Shown here: positions 27,585 through 34,631 of the stretch, in pieces | How the letters are laid out: the number at the start of each line of letters is the position of its first letter | Numbering within the stretch: the stretch's first letter is position 1 | NCBI GenBank assembly: GCA_009392295.1 | Contig: VFGW01000009.1 | Span: 1 to 64,000, forward strand | Length of the DNA: 64,000 nt | Origin: SAR202 cluster bacterium | Lineage (GTDB): Bacteria; Chloroflexota; Dehalococcoidia; Lucifugimonadales; GCA-2719675 | Direction: 5' to 3' | Position numbers and translations under genes: made by a program | The notes under the pieces: generated by a model | What the model saw: the letters and a program-made list of their open reading frames with translations, nothing else | What the model was told of the DNA's origin: nothing | Databases searched by the model: none

Positions 27585-28456
27585 GCTTTTTTAAGAATTT
27601 CTAAACTCAAATCCATAAATCTTGCTGAATGAGTAATTGCTCCAACTGAAATAAAATCTACTCCAGTTTTTGCTATATCCTGCAAATTTTGTATTTTAAC
27701 CCCGCCTGAAACTTCAAGTACTGCTTTCCCTTTTGACAAATCCACAATATTTTTAATTAAAGAAACTTCCATGTTATCCAAAAGCAAATAAATAGCACCA
27801 TTCTTCAATGCCACTTTAGCTTGATCCAAATTCTCGACTTCAACTTCAATTTTTGTTGAAGAATTATTATTTTTTATAGCATTTTGAACTAATTCTCCTA
27901 ATCGGATATTATTAATTTCACCTGCTAAAATATGATTATCTTTAATCAAAACAGATTCAGTTAAATCAAAACGATGATTAACTCCACCAGCTACTCGAAC
28001 AGCATATTTTTCCAACATCCTAAAACCAGGCAGTGTTTTCCTAGTATCCAAAATTTTTGTTTTATAACCTTCAATTTCCTTAACATATCTAGCAGTTTCT
28101 GTCGCAATACCACTTAAATGTTGCAAAAAATTTAAAGATACTCTTTCAGCAGCTAAAATTGAAAATAGACTCCCTCTTAATTTGATCAAAATAGATCTAC
28201 TATCTTGAACATTAGGATCGAATGGAATTAACTCTGATCCATCACAAAGTAATTTATCAACAATCAAATTTGAATCAATTTGTTTGAAAACTTCACAAGC
28301 TACATCTATCCCAGCCAAAACACCATACTCTTTAGCAACAATCTCTGCATACACATCATAATCCTCAGCAAACAAAGACTTCGTTGTAATATCCTCACCT
28401 GGCAAATCTTCTTGAATAGCCATCTTAATTAGAGATACTATTTGTGGAGTAATCAT
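27581..28456 (-). CDS. nadC: Nicotinate-nucleotide pyrophosphorylase
   Basis: Quinolinate phosphoribosyltransferase: quinolinate plus PRPP gives nicotinate mononucleotide. Type II PRTase with EDLPGEDITT at the N-terminus, TRKTLPGFRMLEKYAV in the middle, then IKDNHI and EVEVENLDQA. I use the ATG at 28456 (GGAAG 5 nt upstream, 291 aa); a TTG at 28483 would add nine residues. It follows nadA by 43 bp and completes the quinolinate-to-NaMN step; nadB (aspartate oxidase) is not in the window. Confidence 0.94.
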   Translation of the reverse strand: MITPQIVSLIKMAIQEDLPGEDITTKSLFAEDYDVYAEIVAKEYGVLAGIDVACEVFKQIDSNLIVDKLLCDGSELIPFDPNVQDSRSILIKLRGSLFSILAAERVSLNFLQHLSGIATETARYVKEIEGYKTKILDTRKTLPGFRMLEKYAVRVAGGVNHRFDLTESVLIKDNHILAGEINNIRLGELVQNAIKNNNSSTKIEVEVENLDQAKVALKNGAIYLLLDNMEVSLIKNIVDLSKGKAVLEVSGGVKIQNLQDIAKTGVDFISVGAITHSARFMDLSLEILKKA

Positions 28457-28499
28457 GAAATCTTCCAAAGCAAAAATTCGCAATAATTAATAATATCAA

Positions 28500-29705
28500 T
28501 TAAAGTTTCAACATACGATTCAACGCCAATATTGAATCATTTTTTACATCCGATTCAACAGAAATTTGATTAACAATTTCATTATCTAATAAGGACTCTA
28601 ACACCCAACATAAATAAGCAGGGTGGATACGGTACATAGTGCTACATGGACAAACTGCAGAATCTAAGCAGAAAATATTTTTATCTGGAAACATTTTATT
28701 AATTCTATTTACTAGACTAATTTCAGTACCTACAGCCCAAGTAGATCCTGCAGGTGCATTTTCTATCATATCTTTAATATATTCGGTAGAACCAACATAA
28801 TCTGCAGAATTAACAACCTCCATAGTACACTCTGGATGCACAATCACGTTAACATCAGAATACTTAGATCTAGCTAAATTAATTTGATCAGTATTAAACC
28901 TAGTATGTACAGAACAGTGGCCTTTCCATAAAATAATTTTGGACTTCTCAATTTCAGATTCTGTATTTCCTCCAAGAGGCTTGAATGGATTCCATACAAT
29001 CATTTCATCTAATTCAAAACCTAATTTCAGTCCAGTATTTCTTCCTAAATGTTGATCGGGTAAAAATAAAATTCTCTCATTACTTTTCAAACTCCATTTA
29101 AATGCATCTTCAGCATTTGAAGATGTACAAACAATTCCCCCATTTTTACCACATAATCCTTTAATCGCTGCTGAAGAATTCATATAAGTAATAGGAGTTA
29201 CACCACCTTTGTCGGAAAGTAAACCTTCCAAATCATTCCAACAATCAATAACATCATCTTCTTCAGCCATATCTGCCATAGAACAACCTGCAGTTAAATT
29301 AGGTAAAATTACTTTCTGATCATTACCACTTAAAATATCAGCTGTTTCAGCCATAAAATGAACTCCACAAAAAACAATATATTCTGCAGACTTATTTGAA
29401 GCAGCAAATTTTGATAACTTGTAAGAATCTCCAGTATAATCAGCGTATTGAATTACTTCATCTCTTTGATAGTGATGCCCTAGAATAAGTAATTTCTCAG
29501 ACAATTTAAGCTTTGCATCACGAATTTTGCGATCTAAATCCCCAACTTCCATCTTAATAAATTCTTTAGGTATTTTTTGCCAACGCACACCTACAGCAAA
29601 TTCATCTCTCAGTGTTTTAGCCTTCAAATCTTCTTTATCATCTGAACAAAAAGCAGGCTGCTCGAGTTCAGTTATAGGAATAGTAAATTTTGTAGAAACG
29701 TTCAT
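28500..29705 (-). CDS. nadA: Quinolinate synthase
   Basis: A 4Fe-4S enzyme that condenses iminoaspartate with dihydroxyacetone phosphate to quinolinate. The three cluster cysteines are in CGVHFMAE (Cys113), VCTSSNA and CPCSTMYR. The triplicated Rossmann-like fold includes LGHHYQRDEV near 75, TYMNSSAAIKG and HPECTMEVV. The N-terminal extension of about 45 residues and 401 aa total fit the longer family form. It lies between miaB and nadC in a minus-strand group rich in Fe-S proteins. Confidence 0.95.
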   Translation of the reverse strand: MNVSTKFTIPITELEQPAFCSDDKEDLKAKTLRDEFAVGVRWQKIPKEFIKMEVGDLDRKIRDAKLKLSEKLLILGHHYQRDEVIQYADYTGDSYKLSKFAASNKSAEYIVFCGVHFMAETADILSGNDQKVILPNLTAGCSMADMAEEDDVIDCWNDLEGLLSDKGGVTPITYMNSSAAIKGLCGKNGGIVCTSSNAEDAFKWSLKSNERILFLPDQHLGRNTGLKLGFELDEMIVWNPFKPLGGNTESEIEKSKIILWKGHCSVHTRFNTDQINLARSKYSDVNVIVHPECTMEVVNSADYVGSTEYIKDMIENAPAGSTWAVGTEISLVNRINKMFPDKNIFCLDSAVCPCSTMYRIHPAYLCWVLESLLDNEIVNQISVESDVKNDSILALNRMLKL

Positions 29706-29732
29706 TTTATATATCTCACCTAAAATAAAAAT

Positions 29733-31037
29733 TTAATTTAAAATTGTACCTTGTAAAGACCATGCTGTCGAACTATTAATTTTAACATTGACAAATTCAT
29801 TAATTCTATCTGTGTCAGTATCAATAAAAACTAATTTATCACTTCTAGTCCTGCCAAAAAATTTTTCTTTCTTTTTTCCTTCAATTAGAACCTCAAACTC
29901 TTGACCAACTAAGTCCTTATTAATTTCTGACTGAACAGATTCTTGGAGCTCCCAAATTGATTCTAATCTATCTCTTTTTATTTCTTTTGAAACTGAATCC
30001 TCCATCATTCTGTCAGAAATAGTACCTTTGCGAGGTGAATATGCAGCTGCATGAACTTTGTCAAAACGCATTTCTTGAACCAAATCTAAAGTTTCTTGAA
30101 ATTGCAGTTCAGTTTCACCACAAAATCCAACTATAATATCTGTAGCAAAAGAAGCTTTTGGAATATAATTCCGAATTTTCTCAACTAAATTTCTAAATTC
30201 TAAGTTTGTGTATCCTCGTCTCATAGACTTCAATATTTCATCATCACCTGCTTGAAATGGCAAATTAAAATGCTCACAAACTTTATCTAACTTCGATACA
30301 GCTTTAATTATCTGATCACTCATATCGTTTGGATGTGAAGTTAAAAATCTTATTCTTTTTATACCTTTAACTTCATTTACTGCTGATAACAAATCCTCTA
30401 ATCTATTTCCAGGTTCTAAATCGTGCCCATAAGAATCAACATTTTGCCCGAGTAATGTAACTTCTTGTACTCCCCTAGCTGTTAAAAGTTCTACCTCATT
30501 AACAATGTCTTTTATTTCACGACTTACTTCTCTACCTCTTCGATATGGAATTATACAAAACGAACAAAATTTATCACACCCATGAATTATAGGGATATAA
30601 GCAGCAACATCAGGAGCAACAGTAATAGATTCTAAACAGCCTTCAGAATCCACTCCCATTTTATTAGATATAAAATCAACAATAGGTTCAAGTTTTTGCG
30701 GCTGAGCAAAGATATCTACATACGGAAAACGTTTCTTCAAATCATCTGTTTTAGGCCCCACCATACAGCCCATTAAAACAAAGATTTTTTCAGGAAATAA
30801 TGTCTTAACAGATTTTAAAGTCCCCAACATACTTTCGACTTTAGATTCTGCACTTTTACGAACTACACAACTATTTAAAACTACTACCCTAGCATCTTGT
30901 ACCGAATCAGATTTACCTAATCCCATATTGTCAAATGCGCTTTCAAGTTTTTGAGAATCTGCAATATTCATTTGGCAGCCAATTGTCCAAACGAAATAAT
31001 TCTTAGAGTTTTTTATTTCACTCTTTAAATTTAACAT
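29733..31037 (-). CDS. miaB: tRNA ms2i6A37 methylthiotransferase MiaB
   Basis: Radical-SAM methylthiotransferase that converts i6A37 to ms2i6A37 in UNN-decoding tRNAs. The UPF0004 cysteines are TIGCQMN, LNSCVV and MGCMVG; the radical SAM cluster is GCDKFCSFCIIPYRRG; a TRAM domain ends the protein. The GCQMN form is the MiaB signature. AAAGG precedes two ATGs (31043 and 31037); the second has the workable 4-5 nt spacing, so I use it. tRNA-Ser(GCT) ends 33 bp upstream on the same strand, and nadA follows 27 bp downstream. Confidence 0.93.
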   Translation of the reverse strand: MLNLKSEIKNSKNYFVWTIGCQMNIADSQKLESAFDNMGLGKSDSVQDARVVVLNSCVVRKSAESKVESMLGTLKSVKTLFPEKIFVLMGCMVGPKTDDLKKRFPYVDIFAQPQKLEPIVDFISNKMGVDSEGCLESITVAPDVAAYIPIIHGCDKFCSFCIIPYRRGREVSREIKDIVNEVELLTARGVQEVTLLGQNVDSYGHDLEPGNRLEDLLSAVNEVKGIKRIRFLTSHPNDMSDQIIKAVSKLDKVCEHFNLPFQAGDDEILKSMRRGYTNLEFRNLVEKIRNYIPKASFATDIIVGFCGETELQFQETLDLVQEMRFDKVHAAAYSPRKGTISDRMMEDSVSKEIKRDRLESIWELQESVQSEINKDLVGQEFEVLIEGKKKEKFFGRTRSDKLVFIDTDTDRINEFVNVKINSSTAWSLQGTILN

Positions 31038-31075
31038 TATCATCCTTTATTTATTTCATTAAAAATAACAAAAAA

Positions 31076-31167
31076 TGGCGGAGGGAATGGGATTCGAACC
31101 CATGAGAAAGATTTCTCCTTCTAAGCGCTTAGCAGGCGCCCGCACTAGACCACTATGCGACCCCTCC
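31076..31167 (-). tRNA. tRNA-Ser (anticodon GCT)
   Basis: A 92-nt class II tRNA on the minus strand. The acceptor is GGAGGGG with TCCCTCC, discriminator G and encoded CCA. The anticodon stem GGCGC/GCGCT encloses CTGCTAA, giving anticodon GCT (Ser, AGY codons). A long variable arm (GAAGGAGAAATCTTTCTC) and the T loop GGGTTCGAATCCC are clear. Confidence 0.95.
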
Positions 31168-31183
31168 AATTAAAAAATTTTAT

Positions 31184-31211
31184 ATTATAATAAACATTTT
31201 ATCTCATACAA
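31184..31211 (-). promoter_or_regulatory. Promoter of tRNA-Ser
   Basis: On the minus strand, TTGTAT (31211-31206), a 16-nt spacer and a perfect TATAAT (31189-31184). The predicted start is about 10 nt before the mature tRNA 5' end. Without a terminator before miaB it could also drive miaB-nadA-nadC. Confidence 0.6.
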
Positions 31212-31220
31212 TAAAAATTT

Positions 31221-31251
31221 TTAACATATTTATTACACTTAATACTATACT
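31221..31251 (+). promoter_or_regulatory. Promoter of the creatininase gene
   Basis: TTAACA (31221-31226), 19-nt spacer, TATACT (31246-31251). The spacer is long and the leader would be about 80 nt, so this is moderate support only. Confidence 0.4.
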
Positions 31252-31337
31252 GGCATTAAGAAAACTTAAATATTATCATTTAAATTAATATTTTAACGAA
31301 AAATATAAACTGCTCTTTAACAAGGAAAGGAAAGGAA

Positions 31338-32111
31338 ATGAAATCAAAAATATTTGAATTACCTAAACTAACTAGAAAGGAATTCAAAAACCATATTGAT
31401 CTTGGCCATTTTGAAAGTGTAATAATTCCTACAGGAAGTATTGAACAACATTTAGATCATCTATCAATGAATTTGGATATTGAAATGAGTAGATATATAG
31501 CAACACAAGCTGCAAAAAAACTATATCCAAAAACTTTAATCGTATCTCCTATTTCTTTCGGAATAGCTGAACACCATATGTACTTTCCAGGTACATTAAG
31601 TGCAAAACCTGGAAGTTGGTTATCTATTTTATTTGACATTCTTGAAAGCCTCCTAAGACACGGACTCAAAAAAATTTTAATCCTAAATGGTCATGGTGGA
31701 AATATTCAACCTATAAATGGAATTCTTGAACAATGGCAACTAAATTTATATGCTACACAAAACCCAACAATAAAATCTCAATTTCCTAATTCGATAGAAA
31801 ATCACTATGAATACCTTGATGTAGTTTTAAAAAATAAAAATAATAATATAGATATTAAATTCCTTAGCTATTGGGATTTAATTCCCGAAAACTTCATTAA
31901 TTCCATACTTGACACAAAAGAATACCCAGACCATGCAACTGAATTCGAAACATCATTAGCTATGTATGCAATACCTGAATCTGTAAGATTTGAAAAATTA
32001 AAATCTTCAAAAGAAACCGGAGTTAATAAAGCTTCAGTTTCGAAAGGAGAAAAATTAGCTAAAAAGGCAATCGCAGAAACAATTCAAACTATTAAAAAAA
32101 TGACTGAATAA
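31338..32111 (+). CDS. Creatininase-family amidohydrolase
   Basis: A 257-residue metal-dependent amidohydrolase of the creatininase/MftE-like family. The metal site is visible as PTGSIEQH with Glu36 and His38, Asp47 shortly after (the canonical HLPLxTD reads HLSMNLD), and LNGHGGN near residue 115. The usual EQHGPHLP is EQHLDHLS here, so it is a divergent member. Family reactions include creatinine ring opening and peptide trimming; the substrate is unknown. Duplicated AAGGAAAGGAA precedes the ATG. A carboxymuconolactone-decarboxylase-like gene follows by 19 bp. Confidence 0.82.
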   Translation: MKSKIFELPKLTRKEFKNHIDLGHFESVIIPTGSIEQHLDHLSMNLDIEMSRYIATQAAKKLYPKTLIVSPISFGIAEHHMYFPGTLSAKPGSWLSILFDILESLLRHGLKKILILNGHGGNIQPINGILEQWQLNLYATQNPTIKSQFPNSIENHYEYLDVVLKNKNNNIDIKFLSYWDLIPENFINSILDTKEYPDHATEFETSLAMYAIPESVRFEKLKSSKETGVNKASVSKGEKLAKKAIAETIQTIKKMTE

Positions 32112-32130
32112 AAATTCAACAGGAAATAAT

Positions 32131-32682
32131 ATGGCCAAAGTACCTTATATATCTAGAAATGATATGCATCCTTCTAAACAAAATATTTATGACAAAATTT
32201 CTAGCTCACGTGGAGCAGTACAAAATGTATTTTCTGCACTACTTAACAATCCTGAGGCTACTCAAGCCGTAACTAATCTCGGAGAATATATTAGATACAA
32301 ATCAACTTTACATCCAAGAATTCGAGAAATAGCAATACTTGTTACTGCAAAAAAATTAAAAAACTCATATGAATGGTCTCAACATGAACCAGTTGCTAAA
32401 TCTGTTGGAGTTAGCAATGAAGTTATTGAATATATTTTGGATGAAAATAATCAGAACAAAATAGATGCCAAAGAATCCATTTTTATTGAATCTGCAAAAG
32501 AATTAGTTACTTCTTCTAGACTAAAACAAAAAACTTTTGATTCTTTGATGAAATCATTAGGCATGCAGTCGACTATAGATTTTATTGTGACTGTAGGATA
32601 TTACACAATGTTGGATAAAATCATATCTACTTTAGATGTAGATTTTGATAAATGGATGACAGAAAATCAAAAATTCAATTAA
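32131..32682 (+). CDS. Carboxymuconolactone decarboxylase family protein
   Basis: A 183-residue all-helical protein of the CMD family. The segment SYEWSQHEPVAKSVGVS matches the gamma-carboxymuconolactone decarboxylase-like pattern yEWxxHxpxA. No CxxC pair is present, so it is not an AhpD-type peroxidase. The substrate is unknown; relatives act in aromatic or lactone breakdown. AGGAA precedes the ATG, and it is probably co-transcribed with the creatininase gene. Confidence 0.82.
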   Translation: MAKVPYISRNDMHPSKQNIYDKISSSRGAVQNVFSALLNNPEATQAVTNLGEYIRYKSTLHPRIREIAILVTAKKLKNSYEWSQHEPVAKSVGVSNEVIEYILDENNQNKIDAKESIFIESAKELVTSSRLKQKTFDSLMKSLGMQSTIDFIVTVGYYTMLDKIISTLDVDFDKWMTENQKFN

Positions 32683-32700
32683 ATTTTCTAGTATACAAGT

Positions 32701-33150
32701 CTATGTTGATTCAACCCACTCTTCTCCGTCCACAAAAATCTCTTTCTTCCAAATAGGTACAATTTCTTTAATCCTATCAACTACATATTGACATGCCTTG
32801 AAAGAATCTTTTCTATGAGGTGAAGATACACTAACAACTAAACTAATTTCACCAATCTCTATTGTCCCAATCCTATGACAAATACTAATATCACTAACAG
32901 AAAATTTTTCTTGAACTTCAGAAATAATTTCTGAAATTTTTTGCGAAGCCATTGGCTCATAAGCTTCATATTCTAAACGTAATACCTCTCGGCCTTTTGT
33001 TTCATTCCTTGTAGTACCCAAAAAAGTTATTACAGCACCATTAGAGTTAGAACGTACATTTTGAGTAACATTTTCTGGGGAAATTTTATTTGAAGTGATT
33101 ATTACTTGATTAGACATGGCATTTACATGAATATTTAAAATTTTTATCAT
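32701..33150 (-). CDS. moaE: Molybdopterin synthase catalytic subunit
   Basis: Large subunit of molybdopterin synthase, which moves sulfur from the thiocarboxylated C-terminus of MoaD onto cyclic pyranopterin monophosphate. Family hallmarks are GAVITFLGTTRNETKGR, HRIGTIEIGE, SSPHRKDSF and the catalytic lysines in PIWKKEIFVDGEEW. An ATG at 33150 has GGTGG 8 nt upstream; an ATG at 33117 gives a more typical N-terminus. The gene overlaps the annotated end of moaD. No moaA/moaC is in the window. Confidence 0.92.
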   Translation of the reverse strand: MIKILNIHVNAMSNQVIITSNKISPENVTQNVRSNSNGAVITFLGTTRNETKGREVLRLEYEAYEPMASQKISEIISEVQEKFSVSDISICHRIGTIEIGEISLVVSVSSPHRKDSFKACQYVVDRIKEIVPIWKKEIFVDGEEWVEST

Positions 33151-33400
33151 TTATCATTCCACCACTAACTGGTGGAATAAAAGCAACTTCATCATTATCT
33201 CGCAAAACAAAATTTAAATCTTGATACTCTTGATTTACCGCCGCAACTAAAGATTCAGGTTTTTTAGAAAATCCTGGATTAGTCTGGTTGATTTTCTCAA
33301 TTAGATTTATAATTTTAGAACCTTCACTCAATTCCAACAATAAATTTGAACATCCAATTCTTTCCTTATGACTAGCAAAAAATCTTACATGAATTCTCAT
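33110..33400 (-). CDS. moaD: Molybdopterin synthase sulfur carrier MoaD, extended past Gly-Gly
   Basis: Ubiquitin-fold sulfur carrier whose C-terminal Gly-Gly is thiocarboxylated by MoeB and inserted into MoaE. The expected ending FIPPVSGG is present at residues 74-81. The frame then continues for 15 more residues, including a CKC, and overlaps moaE by 41 bp. Directly after the second Gly codon the DNA reads ATGATAA; removal of a single A would give an in-frame TGA followed by TAA exactly after Gly-Gly. Either the extension is cleaved, or this is a one-base insertion (real or an assembly error). Confidence 0.88.
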   Translation of the reverse strand: MRIHVRFFASHKERIGCSNLLLELSEGSKIINLIEKINQTNPGFSKKPESLVAAVNQEYQDLNFVLRDNDEVAFIPPVSGGMINDKNFKYSCKCHV

Positions 33401-33503
33401 AAATAAACTACTTATTATGTATAAATGATTTATATATAGAATAACACGAGATAGTATATATGATAAATCTACATATATTTAACTTAATTGCTGAGATAAT
33501 TTT

Positions 33504-34631
33504 ATGCAGGAAAACAATTTTAAAAATTTACAAGATTCCCAAAATACCGGAATCACTTTATATACTAAAGAAAATAACAAAAAACAGTTTAAATTCATAG
33601 ATTTAGAAAATGAAAGCAAAAAATTCACAAAGGTGTTGAGCAATTTAGGAGTCAACTCTTCCGACAATATCGTAATTTTATCTGACTTACTGCCTCAATC
33701 TTATACTGCATTTTGGGGCTGTAAAGAACTCGGAAATTCACCAGAAATAATAGATCCCAAAAAAGATATAGATCAAATTAAAGAAAAATTAATTTTTACT
33801 TCTGCAAAAATAGTGATAACAACTCAAAGTCTTAGAAAAAAAATTTCTCAAATCATTTTTCATCTATTCGATCTGCAGCATATCATAATAATTGATGACT
33901 ACAATGACAATTTTAAAGAAATTGACATACAAGATCTCAGCTATAATGAGGAAATAAATAAAATAGAAGAGAGCTTTTCAAACATTGATGTTTTTAACAC
34001 AAATAAATTAGAAAATCTTTCATTAATAAAAAATTTCATCCAAGATAATGAATCTCCCAAAATATGGTCGCTATACAAATTCAATACACCTGTAAATATT
34101 TTATTCAGTTTGGTAGCTCCAAAAATATTTAAATTACATCAATTAATTGTTATAAACAAAATATCTTCGAATGAATATTTAGACTTCCTATCCAAAGAAA
34201 AAATTTCTATCTGGTGTGTTTACCCAGAAGTTTTATACTCATTAATAAACAAATCGTACATTAAAACTAAAATTCCAAATTTAAATTTGAAAACAATTAT
34301 TACAGAACCAGGATTATTAAAAATAAATGACATCTTGAAAATTGAAAAACTCTTGAACGTGAAAATTTTTTATTTCTGGGAAAACCAAGAAATAAATGAA
34401 ATTATTTCTGCAAATCACCCTAACCAATACAAACTAGGGTCTGTAGGAAAACCAAAAGAAAAATTCAACATAAAAATTCTTAATAATAATTCGAAACAAA
34501 AAAACAAAAAAGAAGGAGATATAGCTTTAAGAATAAAAACAAACTCTCTGCATCAAAAAAGGGTAATTACAAACCAAAAAGGCATGCTAGATCAGGATGG
34601 ATTTTTATGGATTAAAAACAAATTAACTTAA
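33504..34631 (+). CDS. Truncated AMP-binding (acyl-CoA synthetase-like) protein
   Basis: A 375-residue relative of the ANL adenylating enzymes (normally 500-600 aa). The N-terminal part keeps the fold pattern DLENESKKFTKVLSNLGV, the middle has a Rossmann-like core, and residues about 310-375 match the KLGSVGKP, EGDIALRI and DQDGFLWI signatures. The ATP phosphate-binding loop (TSGTTGxPKG) is absent, and the protein stops at the hinge, so the C-terminal lid with its catalytic Lys is missing. It is intact as a reading frame and so may be a retained non-adenylating protein rather than a pseudogene. Its end overlaps the convergent CehA-like gene by 9 bp. Confidence 0.68.
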   Translation: MQENNFKNLQDSQNTGITLYTKENNKKQFKFIDLENESKKFTKVLSNLGVNSSDNIVILSDLLPQSYTAFWGCKELGNSPEIIDPKKDIDQIKEKLIFTSAKIVITTQSLRKKISQIIFHLFDLQHIIIIDDYNDNFKEIDIQDLSYNEEINKIEESFSNIDVFNTNKLENLSLIKNFIQDNESPKIWSLYKFNTPVNILFSLVAPKIFKLHQLIVINKISSNEYLDFLSKEKISIWCVYPEVLYSLINKSYIKTKIPNLNLKTIITEPGLLKINDILKIEKLLNVKIFYFWENQEINEIISANHPNQYKLGSVGKPKEKFNIKILNNNSKQKNKKEGDIALRIKTNSLHQKRVITNQKGMLDQDGFLWIKNKLT

